Assembly (NCBI GenBank): GCA_025769875.1
Contig: JAGFNK010000070.1
Coordinates: forward strand, 62,001 to 126,000
Reading direction: 5' to 3'
From: Russula earlei
Lineage: Eukaryota; Basidiomycota; Agaricomycetes; Russulales; Russulaceae
Length of the DNA: 64,000 nucleotides
Positions 34,553 through 47,400 of the stretch are shown piece by piece. The stretch's first letter is position 1, and every line of letters starts with the position of its first letter. Position numbers and translations under genes: made by a program. The notes below the pieces were generated by a model. The model did no database searches, was not told the origin of the DNA, and worked only from the letters and a program-made list of their open reading frames with translations.

Positions 34553-36157
34553 ATGGTTTATATCTCCTCTCTATCATCCAGCGATCCATCCTCCCCGTAT
34601 GGCGCGTCTCAACTCGCGCCCCGTCCAACTTGGCATCATCCTGATCGGGTCCAGCCTTATCACGACTCCCTTGCGGATCCATTCACCTTTGCGTCGAGTC
34701 GGGATCCCATTCCAGGCCTCTTGAACAACTATAATGACCTCTCGCTGGGGACGTCGTATGAATATGTACGCCGTCTATCCTATTCTGCTTCGAACCGACA
34801 ACCTGAGCACCCAGTTGACTCGTTCCCCCTATCTATGTCCTGCCCGCCTGGACACACACACAGACCCGAGCAGGTATGCCCCTCTCGCGGATCACGCTGC
34901 ATGATAAGTGCGCTCACCACGTATCTAGTCTCGCGACTCCCTTCAGAGGTTCTTGACGAGATCTTCTCGTATGCGACAACCACGACCCTCGCCAGAATCG
35001 GGGTCGTGTGCCACACGTTCCAGGGGGTGGCCACACGCCTCCTTTATCGTCACATCCCCTCCTTATCCTTATCTCGCACCACGCGTTTCCTCGATACCCT
35101 GGCCTCCAACCCCTCTCTCGCGGCTCACACACGAACGTGCGAGATCGGCGATGCGAGCTTCGCCGATGCAAGCCGCAGGGGACTCCTCCCCCCGTCATTC
35201 TACAAGCTGCTCCAGCGCGCGCTGCACAACATGCATCGACTCACCGAACTCACGTTCCTTTTCAATGGCCCAACTTCGCACGTCTTGCTGGGCGCGCCGT
35301 TCAAGCTTACGAAACTTACCGCGTCCTGCGACTTTGACGCAACCTTTACGGGCTGGCTGACGGAGCAGAGCAGCCTGCACGCCGCCATCTTCTGCGGAAA
35401 TTTCACCACGGGCGTCACACTCCCAGCGGATGCCCTGCCCTCGCTGAGACGTGTTGCGGCCTCTCCGCTCGCCCTCACGTGCGTCGTTCCGGGAAGACCC
35501 ATACAGGAGGTTGAGCTGTGTCTCGTGCACCCGTGGTCGCTCAACCGCGATGTGCTGCAGACGACGATGAGGATCATCTCTTTCTCCAAGGGACCGCTGG
35601 ATTCGCTCAAGATCATTTCTCACCTTGCCGAGCCGCCCGAGACGGTACTGTCGGCGCTCGAGGCCATCCCCGCTGGCTTGAACTCGATCACGAAGCTCGG
35701 ATTGCACGCCGTAAGCGGCTCGATAACCGACGTACGTGTGTCACCTGTGTTTTCGATGTTTACAGAGCGCCGACGCGCGTTGTGCGCTTAGGACATCCTT
35801 TCGGGCCTGCCTCCCATCCTAGCGCAGTTTTCCGGCCTCAAGTCCCTCATGCTTTTCTCGAAGAACAGATCTGACGCTCTGCACGCCGCCGGTGCACGCT
35901 CGCTCGTTCCAGCGTGGCACACGGCGTGTGCATCGCTCGAGAGCGTGACGCTCGTCGGCGACACTTACGTGCACAATCAGACCTATGGCTGGGTCACGTC
36001 GCGCGACCTCACAAAACTACTCACGGCTCAGACGCTCCAGCTTCGCGCAGCGGAGGTGTGTAAGCGTGAGGTGGCGCTCGAGGACGGCCGGCGCTTGCAT
36101 GGATTGACATCGGGGCTCGGTGTGGAGGAATCATCGGTCGTCGCGCTGGTCGCTTGA
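34553..36157 (+). CDS. F-box protein
   Basis: A disordered Ser/Pro-rich N-terminus precedes an F-box near residue 125-165 (LVSRLPSEVLDEIFSYATT, LARIGVVCHTFQGVATRLLY). The rest has the irregular leucine-rich character of Agaricomycete F-box proteins: TRFLDTLASNPSLAAHTRTC, HRLTELTFLFNG, LPSLRRVAASPLAL, LNSITKLGLHAVSGSITD, then after one 72-nt intron DILSGLPPILAQFSGLKSL and LESVTLVGDTYVH. Such proteins recruit substrates to SCF ubiquitin ligases through Skp1; the target is unknown. The first exon is open throughout, so no intron is needed before the F-box. Confidence 0.85.
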
Positions 36158-37040
36158 GCGTGCACGTGACGGGATTTTTTGGAAAAGTTTGAAAAGAGAC
36201 GACGGACGATGCACTTTTGCCCAATCACGAAATTTTATGCGAGTGTTTGTGTACGATACGCAGAATCGAATCGAAAATGATACCCGGAAAATGACGAATG
36301 GCCTTTATTGTTTTCGATGATAACGACGATTGGACGCGATTGCGATGCCCGTGCGAAGCGAACACAAGCCACGATTGATCACGAGTTTGGTATGAGGCAC
36401 ATCGGCCTCTGGGCCAAGATTCGTATCGTAGCTGCTCATCAGATGCTGCGCATCGAAACGACTGGCGTGGACATGACCAGGGACGGTGTTCAAGTGCCAC
36501 TCGCACTCCGTCGCAGTGCGTGAACCAGTATAATTAACGAAACGAGACGGTCTCTCGGCCGAATTTTTGCAGATGTCGGGCCATGTTTTTACCCCGGCTT
36601 GCGGGGATCAAGATCAACGATGCGAAACCCCGAGATCCGAGGTTGAGGCAGCGGAGGTTTATGGGAGGCGGGCATGGGCGGTGCCAAGTTTGCGTGCATA
36701 TTGCGGGATTTGCGGTAAAAAGCGATACCCCTCAAAGGGAAAAAAAAAAAATGGTAACGTCCTTTCCGGCCCGGCCCGACGTAAAAAAAAAAAAAACCGA
36801 TATGAAATCAAACAAATAAACAAGAAAAGGGTGACGCGGTCCCGTCGGGGAGATGGTAATATGGTAAAATGATGGAGCAGAAACATGTCGGAGGGAAAGG
36901 GGGATGGCAGGGCAAGGGATGAATACAAGACAAGTCACGACGCACAGGTCATATGTAGATTAAAATGACAAGATGGCTGTACAGATGTAGCAGAAGAGCC
37001 ATGATCTTCAAACCAAAGTCAAGCTCAAGGCTCACACCTA
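36158..37040. other. Intergenic region
   Basis: 3' region of the F-box gene and downstream region of the small - strand gene. A-runs at 36739-36750 and 36783-36796. No coding signal that I can support. Confidence 0.45.
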
Positions 37041-37371
37041 TCAAATACAGGGAGACAAACAGCTGCAAACTGTCAGATGCTGCATTGGAGCATGGGCATC
37101 GTTAGTGTGGGTGACAGTGACGGTGAGGGGTGGTGCTGGTCTACCATCAGCTCCGAGTTGGAACCGACCAAAGCTTTCATTGCCAATCCAAAAAAAAGAG
37201 GCAGGTTGTTGTAATTGGTGTTAGCGAGTGGACATCCACGTGGTTACACCTACCTAGGACAGTTATTGTTCTTGCAGCCATTTGCCGAACATATATGATC
37301 CGGGAACCTATTGTAGCCCTCAGGGACAAAAGTTACATTGGGGCCGAGTACTCATATAACGCGACCCCCAT
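37041..37371 (-). CDS. Candidate small Cys-containing protein, two exons
   Basis: Exon 1 (37254-37371) starts MGVALYEYSAP and continues NVTFVPEGYNRFPDHICSAN and GCKNNNCP. Its donor GTAGGTG is strong and is followed by a CGCTAACACC branch point and an AG acceptor near 37174. Exon 2 (37041-37173) enters in matching phase with SFGRFQLGADGRPAPPLTVT and VTHTNDAHAP, ending CSCLSPCI. The frame of exon 1 needs one more C in the CCCC run near 37340. The product would be about 83 residues with six cysteines and no clear signal peptide. Not recognised. Support comes from splice signals and protein-like composition only. Confidence 0.4.
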
Positions 37372-37455
37372 GACCGTAGATCCGTGTCCTCACAAAATGC
37401 TAGCGATACAAAATGTGGCATCAAGTATGTAAATGTCATCGCGTCACCTCAAGCT

Positions 37456-39884
37456 TCATGACTCTGTTACGGGATCGGGTTCGTCAATGTAATGGCCCTC
37501 GTTAAGTCGCTGAATGAGGTGGTCAATTTTCTGCTTATGAATCCTGTGGTGCTCCTGCCAGCCCTTCCATGGGTGATGCGGGTGCTGAATGTCATCATGA
37601 GTATGAAATGAATCGCGAAGCATAAACGGACTAACCAAGCGCCCAAAGGCCTGAAATATTTTGTCCGATGTACCATCTGGTTTGTTGAAGAAAAACTTGG
37701 CGAGTAGCACGTCATCTGCACGGCTGTAGCGCATCTTCTTTTCAGGGGCTTGTGGGAGGGGGTCATCGTTATCTGTGTGATTGAGCTCGTGCTTGTGTCT
37801 GCGGTAAAACTTCATCCAAGAAGCCCGTGAATGGTGCGGTGCCTGTGCAACAACGTTACTGGGGGTTACTCGACGACAACAAGGTAAAAGCACCTTCTGG
37901 GCGATCTCTTTCCAGAATGCAACCATATCAAGCTTGCCTTGGGACCTGCAAGAATGGTTCAACACCGATCTCGGAACACAACCACCTCGCCACCCACTTC
38001 TTTTTGTGATCCAATAGTTTGATCAGGAACGCAACATCTTCATCCGTGAATGCGACGCCTTTGCCCGTTGTACTGCGGAACAGTGCCCTGGGAGGCGTTG
38101 GAGACCGCGAGCGCTCTCCGTTGTCGATCTCTGCACGGACACGCTCCCGGATGTTGATGATACCATTGGAACCAGGACCTGCCGCGACAGCTTGAGTGGG
38201 AAGTGCCCCATCCCCGCTCTCGCCATCGTCGCTCAGACTGTTGTTCATAGCATAGCCGCCGAGGCGAATCTGGTGCTTGTTACAATATCGGCGCCATGAG
38301 TAGAAGCTGGATGCACATGGAATGAGAAACGTAACGATCAGACGAGGCAAACACATACGTGTGATGAGGAGCCTACGTGTCATGCTTTCAGTGCCACGAA
38401 AAGGGATGGATCGGACGGCAGCCCACCTTTACAGCAACTCTTTCACAGATCTCTCTTAGGCTGAGGACGAGGCCTTGCGCCACGCAGTAGTCAATATACT
38501 TTTTCAAATACTCAATATCCTCATGTGTGAACAAGTTCCCGCCGTATGTACTCTTGACAACCCGCGACGGCGGTGTAGGAGAACGCGCATTAGGATTACG
38601 TCGGTTCACCAGTGCTGAGGCGGGAGGAGCAGGAGCAGGCTTAATTACTGTCAGCGGGGAGAGACACAATGGAGGGTATGGGATAACCTGAGTCCGAGTA
38701 CGTTTACGTCCTCTGGGCGGATCGGTAGTTTCGGTAGGTGGTGGGGATGGCGCATTAGAAGGGCCACCTTCGGGCATATAAGGTTGCGGGTAAGAGGAAG
38801 GGTCATACTAAGTGCGGCGCGATTTAGCTCTACGGCCGCGAAAGGTCGATACACATACCCCTTGCGTAAAATATTGTTCCGAACTCCAGGCTTGATCAGA
38901 ATACTCGAAACTTGGTGCGGCAGTATGGTCGATCGGCCCTGGGGGCGGACCTGCAGGTTGATACGTGGATTCCCAAGCGTCGTGGCGGTATGGGCCTCTT
39001 GACTGGATCATCTGCTGTGGTAGATGACCTTGGGTCTGCTCAGGAGCGATGCCATTCGGTGCCTGCCAGGTTTGAGGTGGGGCCGCGGGAGAAGGATGAA
39101 CGGCGCGGGGAGTGGGCTGAAGCTGATTCTGGTAGGTCTGATATGTAAAAGGGGCTGGAGCCGGTTCAACCGCTTGCATCGATTGCGGAATCTGGGTCTG
39201 AAATGCCTCGGGGTTTTGTACCACTTGGGCTACGGTAGGTGGAACCTGGGGCTGCTGCCTTGACGGACCAGCCGGCTGAGGCATGACGTTTGGAGGCAGA
39301 ATGGATGCTGAGGCAGGGGGGGGAGCAGGCGGCAGAGGGCGAATCCTACGAGCAAGTTGACGGAGAGAGACGGCCTGAGGGATGTGAAGGGGACTCACTG
39401 TTCGTTTCCGGTCACTTTGCACCCAGCAAAGTTATTCACAAATGTCTGGAGTGCGCCGGCTTTGAGACACTCGTGTACCCAACGCACGTCCAGGACAACC
39501 TTGGCCTTCTTTCCGATGTATTGACGATATAGATTCTGCCCCGAGTCTGTGTGCGGGTTTACTAATCACCGAGGGGGTTAGTGAAAGGGATGATGGGGGT
39601 GACTGCTCTCATACCCAAGATGTAATTGACACCACTGTAAGAGTTGGCGACCGTCCCTCCATTTTTCTATGGGTGAGAAACATTGAAGGAGATGGAGGGG
39701 TGAGTACCGAAGAGGGACATACGGTGATAAGGTCAAGGACGTGGTCGTGGTCGGGAACATCCTTATGGACATACATGGCCAAAGGGGTGCCCATCATGGG
39801 CTCCAAAAAGAGGCCATGTTCTGTGTTTGGGCTCTGATCTGTCTGGTGGTGGTGAACAGGGTGAGCTGAATGAGCGGGTGCCAT
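37456..39884 (-). CDS. Rap1-like protein: N-terminal BRCT domain and three Myb-like modules
   Basis: Starts MAPAHSAHPVHHHQTDQSP. A BRCT domain is split over three exons: LFLEPMMGTPLAMYVHKDVP, KNGGTVANSYSGVNYIL, SGQNLYRQYIGKKAKVV, LDVRWVHECLKAGALQTF. A Pro/Gln-rich linker follows. Then come three related helix-rich modules: LFTHEDIEYLKKYIDYCV...APHHTFYSWRRYCNKH, AFTDEDVAFLIKLLDHKKK...APHHSRASWMKFYRRHKH and YSRADDVLLAKFFFNKPDG...HPHHPWKGWQEHHRIHKQ. BRCT plus Rap1-type Myb is the architecture of Rap1/TERF2IP, which binds telomeric DNA or telomere proteins. All three modules carry an intron just before (A/H)PHH. I see no C-terminal RCT domain before the stop. The Rap1 relationship is inferred from architecture and motif style. 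Confidence 0.75.
38359..38372 (-). other. 14-nt microexon in the Rap1-like gene
   Basis: GCTCCTCATCACAC lies between a CACGTAG acceptor and a GTATGTG donor on the - strand. It supplies APHHT, completing the first Myb-like module; without it the flanking exons do not join in frame. Confidence 0.7.
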
Positions 39885-40165
39885 GGGTCTCGGCGAGGAG
39901 GGAATGTGAGGGCGAGTCCCCTGTCACTGAATCGCCACCGAGTGAGAAGCGGAGTTTTAAAGTGAGCGACTCCGATATGGGGATTGTGCGGTGATCGGAG
40001 GTAACCCAAGTCGGGGTGTGAAAAACTCGAGGGCTCGGTCGTAATCAACAGAAGGGGCGGGTTACTCCCCTCAAGCGCTCTCCCCGTCTCCCTCCTTCTC
40101 CTCCCCTTCCCCACTCTCTTCCAACGGTCCCCTTCCTCCCCTCCCCCTTCCCCCCTTCGCTCCCC
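39885..40165. promoter_or_regulatory. Shared promoter of the Rap1-like gene (-) and cdc24 (+)
   Basis: 281 bp between divergent start codons, strongly CT-rich on the + strand from 40076 to 40160 just before the cdc24 start. Confidence 0.5.
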
Positions 40166-43100
40166 ATGGCATCCGTCGCAGGCCGAAAAAAATCTATCAT
40201 CTCCCCGGCAAGCGTCCAAATCGACGTCCCAATCGGAACAAACACCCTGCTTAACAAGGCCGCTTCCCAGTCAACCTCTCTCTACCAGCAGTGTTCTGCC
40301 TTACGTTCGCGTCTACTCCGAGTGCATGGCTTTGCCCACTTTTTCGCTCTCTCCTCTCCTTCGGGCTCTTTCCGTAGTTCTGCCGAAGTCGTGACAACAG
40401 TCTGGGACTGTTTCGCTCTCGGAACCCCCCTGTGCTACCTTTTCAACCTTCTCCCCCCTCCCATCACCCCCATCGACATTGAAACCGATCCACTTGCTGT
40501 CGAGGTCGACAATGAACGCGCCAAGAAACGCGCCATCGCCCTTTTTGCAATCCAGGTCAAGCAGCTCAACCACGGCGAACAATTCACCGTCACAGATTTA
40601 TGGGACCGTACCAACTCGGATGGCTTTGTAAAAGTGCGTTTCATGTATGTTTTTCTGCCTCCTCTGCAATCGCTGACCGATCCTTAAGGTCGTCAACACC
40701 GTCACGCATATAGTCGATCGCCTTCCCCTCGATGTGTTTGAAGAAGCTGCGCCGCCTTCACCACCCTCGTCATTTTCTACCTACGATTCGTTTGATTCCA
40801 TGGGACAAGATATACCAGCGATACCTACTCCTATAAATGGCCCGGATGCCGAACGGAATAATATCATTCGTGAATTAGTGGAGACAGAGCGTAAATACGT
40901 ACAAGATCTTGAGGTCATGCAGGCGCGCACCACTCCTTGTCTTTTTGTTTGCTCTCTGACGTGGTTTTCTTTCCAGAAATATGCCCAAGAGTTGTCACAG
41001 AGCAATACCCTCGATCGCGATACGATCCATCTACTCTTCCCGAATCTCAATAAATTGCTCAACTTTCAAAGGAGGTTTTTGATTCGTCTCGAAGGAACGG
41101 CTGATATGCCTTGGAGGGACCAACGTTGGGGTCTTCTATTCACTGACAACGTGAGTCTGATGATTACTTGTCCATGGCCTCGCATGTGCAGTGCTGACGG
41201 CGACCCGTGCACCTTCCGCTTGTGCATTGTTCTTGTTTTGTCCTTTTCCTTGCCTTACTTGCGATTCTCCTCTTTTGGAATAAAAGGAGGAAGAGTTCGC
41301 GGTCTATGAACCATACTGCGCCAATTACACCAACGCATCCGAGTTGATGCTTATGGAAGAACAGAATCTTGTGGTGCGTCTCATTCCCCTACTCGATAAG
41401 CGCAAAACGTCTCCCCATGGAGACCGAATGCGTGGCTGTGACCGAGGCAATTTCTGACCAAGCACGTGTCAACAGAAATATAATCATTTGATCAATGCAA
41501 AGTCGGAATTGCCAGCTTTTCTGATCAAACCGGTACAGCGGATATGCAAATACCCTTTGCTTCTAGATGTGAGTTGACACCGCAATGTCAAATTCTTCTA
41601 GCTCATTTGAGCTACTTCATCAGCAACTGCTTAAAAAGTCCTCTCCTGTTGATTACCCCCACTATGATGAACTCAAGGCCGGATCAGCCGCCGCTAAGCG
41701 GATAACTGACAAGATCAATGAAGCTCAACGTCGCGCGGAAAACCTCCAGACAGTGCAGAACCTTGCCTCACGCGTCGATGACTGGAAGGGCCATCATGTC
41801 TCCCAATTCGGTGAACTTCTCTTGGAAGATATCTTTATTGTCACCAAGTCGGAGGTTGACCGTGAATATCACGTATTCCTATTCGAACGCATCATCCTCT
41901 GCTGCAAGGAGGACACGAGCGGAGCCGGCAACCAGAACCATAGTAAGAAGGCTAGCAAGAGTAATTCTATCTTGAGGAAACCTCCGGCGAACGGACCATT
42001 TGTGTCTGGACTTGCCGGTGGCTCGAAGAAAAAGATGACTCCTCTTTTACTGAAAGGCCGTATATATCTCAATAACGTGACAGAAGCGAAAGTCGTCGCG
42101 CAAGGTAAATTGACTTTTTCTTTTTTTCCTTGCACCACTCTGAATCTGGTTAGGTTCCTACTCGCTCAACATCTGGTGGAAGGGCGATGATGATTTGGAG
42201 TTCTTCACACTTCGGTGCCGCAACGAAGAACAGGTTAAACAGTGGGAGACCGCTGTCAAGCGCCTTATTGAAAGGGTGGCGATGCGCCGGGCATCCGAGC
42301 GCAGTAATTCACGGCTAACTCACTTCAGCAATCACGCTGGCTACCCTTCGCATTCACGCCTAGGGACTCACGACCGTGGATTGCCGGTTCACCCCACATT
42401 GTCCTCACACACGTATGCCAACGGCAGCCGACCCCATCGTCAATTAGGTACTTATGATGACCATGCTGTCGGCAATGGTATTAGCAGCCGTGCAAGTGGA
42501 CCCCTCGGTTACCCTCCTGATGATGGCTTTGACCCCGATGACGACTTCGAGGAATATCCTACCGCCAATGTCAGTCCAACTTCCGGTCGTGCAACTCCAT
42601 TAGACGGACGGAGGGGCGCAACGACGCCTGGATTGGATCAGTATCATGGCTTCGAGCGACCACGAGCTCACACAGAAGATGCAAATGGTCCAGCGCTATC
42701 GCAGTGGCGGAGCAATGTACCTGGTCTTCCTTCTGGCCCCAGTCCTCGAATGCCTGTCTCGCGCATGGGTCCCACTATGGCATATACCTCTGAAGCTGGC
42801 GTTGGTGCCGGTCCTCGCACCACCTCGGGTCGCCCGCAATTACACAACCAATATAGCGCCTCCCGGTTGCGGCCAGCCTACGAAGGTGGAGAGCCGACGA
42901 TCGGTGTCTCACCGACTATTCCCTCCTCTCCCTCTCCCAGTCATACCAGTCGGTCTCGGAGTGCCAGCCAACCCAGTGCATACGTTCCGAAGAGCGCGCC
43001 ACCTCCTCTACCGTCAGGTAGCTGGGATTCGGTGCAAGTGTCTACAGTATCCACGGCGAAGAGGTCGAGCGGCTCGAGTCAATCCACGGGCGAGGACTCG

Positions 43101-43448
43101 GGATATTCTCCCAACAGTTCATCACCCCTCACACCATTTGGTTCGAGCGATTCCTCTCTATCTGGTGCAGTAGGGCGATCGTCAATATCATCATACGATA
43201 CCCCAGTGAAAGTGAAGGTACACTATGGCTCCGACATCTTCGTTATTCAAGTTTCACGTGCTACCGAGTACAGCGAGCTCGTAGAGCGGGTGGGCAAGAA
43301 GATCCGTCTCTGTGGGCCGCGGCGGGAAGACGGGCCGCTTCGCGTTAAGTACGAGGACGAGGAGGGTGATCTAATATCAATGCGCTCGACAGAGGACGTG
43401 GATATGGCTTTTGGTGATAAGGTGCAAGTCGTCCTACACGTCGCATGA
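40166..43448 (+). CDS. cdc24: Cdc24, guanine nucleotide exchange factor for Cdc42
   Basis: Polarity GEF with the full fungal architecture. N-terminal calponin-homology-like region: SLYQQCSALRSRLLRVHGF, SAEVVTTVWDCFALGTPLC, HGEQFTVTDLWDRTNSDGF. DH domain: NNIIRELVETERKYVQDLEV, NTLDRDTIHLLFPNLNKLL, EFAVYEPYCANYTNASELM, ELPAFLIKPVQRICKYPLLL. PH domain: FGELLLEDIFIVTKSEVDRE, YHVFLFERIILCCKED, KGRIYLNNVTEAKVVAQ, DLEFFTLRCRNEEQVKQWE. A long Ser/Pro-rich linker follows, then a PB1 domain (PVKVKVHYGSDIFVIQVSRA, LRVKYEDEEGDLISMRSTED), which binds the scaffold Bem1/Scd2. All junctions examined fit in frame. A RhoGAP gene lies about 5 kb downstream on the other strand. Confidence 0.96.
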
Positions 43449-44484
43449 GCAGTTCCTTCTTTTCAATCTTGCTTGTATCCATCCTATCTTTCGGTTTCCC
43501 CCTCTGTTTGCAGGATTGCATTGCATGTCAGCATTTCGCCATAACCTTCACCCCGCACAATATCGGATCCACCTGTCAAGCCAATTATCACTTTTGTCAT
43601 CGCATAACTTTTTTCACCGTTCTCGGGGAATTTTCCTTTTCGTCGGTCATGCTCCTGGAAGAATATATCTCTACGGCACACGCCGGCTAGCAACTCTTTC
43701 TCTGACGGCATCCCTTGAATATCCCATTTCCCCTACCACCGCTCGAGTAAGGCCCGAGGTGACTCGTTTCCTTTTATATTCCTCTTCTGTTATTTGTCGT
43801 CGCCTCACAGTCAATTCGCGGATTTCTTGCCAGAGTAACGAGATATTCTTACAAAGACCCCCTTCGAGGGTTCCGGTTGTACAGTAGTATTTACTAGAGC
43901 TTACATCGACTGCTATGAACACTACATTCATCCCTTTCGTCTTTTGTGCGCCGGGAGTCAAGACGGTCAGCCGTTGCCTTCAGGATGGCCTCCACCATGA
44001 TGGTCGCAATCGCGATACATAGCCTTGCGCTGGGGGTGCCCAGCTGACAGCCAGCACAAGCTACTTGTGGGAGTGAAGGCTCGATCGCTTACCCACGCGA
44101 GTCAGTCATGTTCCAGGGCTGATGATCGCGAAGGGGCTTTAGATCTCCCGATCCGCTTGTTCGATATCTATGATATTGATAGTGGCGGCATCCAGTGCCT
44201 ACGACGTGATGATCGATACAGACGTGCATAACCGCGTGAGAAAAAGTGTGTACGGATACAACACCCCAACGGCAGAATGGATCGGAGATCAAGAGAGCCT
44301 CGTACAGAACATTATGTCACAAAGCATCAGGTGAGACGTCCCCTAGCGTGTTCAGATCGTTGGCACTGACTGCGCTCATGAGCGAGTGGGCCTCGTCTCC
44401 ATATTCAGACCGAGAATCAAGCGTTTCCTGAGAAACGTCAGGTACCGTGCGGTGCCACAGGGAAGAACTATGACATGACTCACG
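43449..44484. other. Intergenic region between convergent genes
   Basis: 3' regions of cdc24 (+) and the GH63-like gene (-). No coding signal that I can support in either strand. Confidence 0.5.
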
Positions 44485-47400
44485 TCAAAATAATGATGGG
44501 CGAGACTGCGAGGGGCTGTGGGTGTGAAAGTTAGCATGCCTGTACTTGGGGAGAAGGAAAAACCACAAACTCCTTGGGGTCTTGGGTAGACGACAGCTTG
44601 CGCCGCTTTGTAATATGTGGTAAGCAACCAGGCCGGACCTGCAGATCTGACTCAGGTGGTACTACATCCACAATGTTTATGATACCTACCACCCTGTTTG
44701 ATGTGAGGCACCAAGGCCTCGACCATCGTCGCCATGGAAATACTGAACCGTGCGGTAGATCCGCTGAGCCTCAAATGTTGAGATGTCATCGAACTTCTCA
44801 CCTCATAGAACCAAACATAATCTCTGAAGAAGGGATCAAAGTCGAGTTTCTGGTTCCCTCCATTGAGAGCGCGACGTCCATGAATATCGCGGCCAAAGAT
44901 ATGCATGATGCGATGTTGGATTTCTTCAGCTATCTGACGTAGATTCATATATTCCCCACTGCCGGTAGGGCACTCCACCTCCAGTTCGTCACCATAGTAT
45001 TGGTGGAACCTCTGGAGGCTCTCGATAAGCAAAAAATTCACCGCGAGCCCTGTGATAGAGTTCAATGGTCCCAACGCTGGGACAATTAGATGAAATTCGC
45101 ACAGATTGGGCCACGCCAGTTGGAGTTGCCGCCAAACATCCCGGACTTAGACTCCCCAGGCCAATAGCTGACTTCGTGTCTTTGGCCATTGACTTCTATC
45201 CCCCATGGATGGTCCTTGTGCAACTTTGATAGGCTGTGAAAGTAATTCGACAGGTCAAAAGTTATCCACACTCCATATGAGCCGAGCATACGATCGAATG
45301 CCGTGCTCGCTGAAAAACTCGCTCTCGTCGAGCATTTTCTCCAAGATGCTAATCAAGCGCTCTTTGCTGGCCAACGCAAGTAAGAATCGCTCACCACGGC
45401 CACGATCTAAATAATCATGTTCATGTTCGATAGTAACCGAACGGAAGACGATCAAGAAAGCCAACCTTTCATGTTGGCCATATTCCGACTTGAAACTTCT
45501 GGCTTATTCTCGATGAACCACTCCATTCGCTTCTTGAAACCAGGAAAACGGTTTACAAGGGACGGTTCAAGCGTAAGAGTCGCGTATAACGGGATGAGCC
45601 CAACAAGGCTCCGGACAGGTAACTGCATACTGTCATGCCCCCATTGAATCGCATCGTAGTACATCCCATCCTTCTCGTTCCACAGGCTGAGATTAACTCC
45701 ACTATTGTGGTACGTCATGGCGTCCGCGATGAAGATAAAGTGCTATGGTAACAAGTCAGCGTCAATGTCTGATGGTATACAACAAATTGCTCACCTCGAA
45801 GAATTTCGACGCGATATCTTCGTACACAGGGTTATGTTTAGCCAGTTCGAGAGCCATACTCAGCCTACGTGGCGATTCGTCAAGATATGTTTGATAAGAG
45901 CGTTCGAGGATGCTTACATGTTCAGGCAATAAAATGCCATCCATGCAGTGCCATCTGCCTGGCGCAGAGCTCCACCTGTTGGCAGTGGCTCTGAGCGGTT
46001 GAAAACACCGATGTTATCCAAACCAAGGAAACCGCCTTCGAATACATTCGCACCGCCGGCATCCTTGCGGTTAACCCACCAAGTGAAGTTAAGGAGCAAT
46101 TTCTGGAATACGCGCTCAAGGAACGGGACATCCTCGCGACCATACAGCTTTCGCTCAATCTTAAACACGCGGAATGTTGCCCATGCATGTACTGGCGGGT
46201 TGACGTCAGAAAAGTTCCATTCGTATGCGGGAATCTGCCCGTCCGGTTTCATGTACCATTCGCGGGTAAGTAGATCAAGTTGCTTCTTGGCAAACGCAGG
46301 ATCGACCACAGCAAGCGGTATGCAATGGAAGGCGCTGTCCCAAGCCGCAAAGTAAGGATATTCCCATCTGCGAAATCGTTCATGATACTGACGAATGGCG
46401 TAGTATCAGCGACGTACTTGTCAGGCATAGATAATATGTCCGAGGCATAGAGGTGCATCCAATCCTGCACATAAGCATTTGTTTACGTTTGGCGTATTTA
46501 ACGTGGACGTTGAAAAACGCACCTTATTACTTCTCAGGAACTTACGCGACGGGGGAGGGGGTGGCTGCGCGGGATCGCCTTCGAGCCACTCGTTCGCAAT
46601 GAACTTGTAGTATTGCTTTGTCCATAACATGCCACCCAGCGCCTGGCGCATGATCGCGCGCAGATCATCAGAAACGTAACCCTGGGTAAGGCTATAATAG
46701 AATTCATCCGCTTCGACACGGCGTTCCTCGATGACATCATCAAATAAACCCTCATCTTCAAGCGTCGGGTCTTTTTGAGGAATGTTTGACGTGAGCTTGA
46801 GTCGAACGACTGCGCACCCGCCTCTACCAGGGACGTCCTTGAAGATATAGTGCGCGGCTGATTTGGTCCCAGTCTTATCGGGGTTAATAAACTGAGGGTT
46901 GTCGAGAGGGACAGGAGTAGCGCGTCCAGAGCTAGATTCAGAGTCACTGTTGGGGTTGCCATTTTCACCCTCAGGGCCCGCCTTGGATCTTCCATTGGCA
47001 AATTGGTGAACCGATTGTCGATGCACCGGAACGATATGATCGTGGAACGCATCCTTCACGAAGGGAGACTTGTTCTGAACGCCCCACAGGCGCAGGAAAT
47101 TCGAGTCGTTTTCGGTGAATAGCAACTCGGGTTCCACCGTGTCTTCGTCACCTTCCACACCGTCATTGATAGGGCGGCCATCGGGTCCGACAGGGGGGGG
47201 AGATGGAAAACAATACAGGTGGGTCTTGTCGAGCTTGTCGTGAATGACGGTAATCCGGGTGTTTGCAGTGGCAGACAGATTGGGACGCGGTTGAGGTGGG
47301 ATTGCCCAAGACCAGGTGTTCGGGAACCACAGTTGAGGAATGATGTGCAAATTGGCAGTGTCCGGACCACGATTGTATGCTGTGATACGAATGTAAATGT

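Noticed and set aside
34877..34930. Intron before the F-box
   Set aside because: GTATGCC and a later TAG look like splice sites, but the phases do not match and the frame is open without it.
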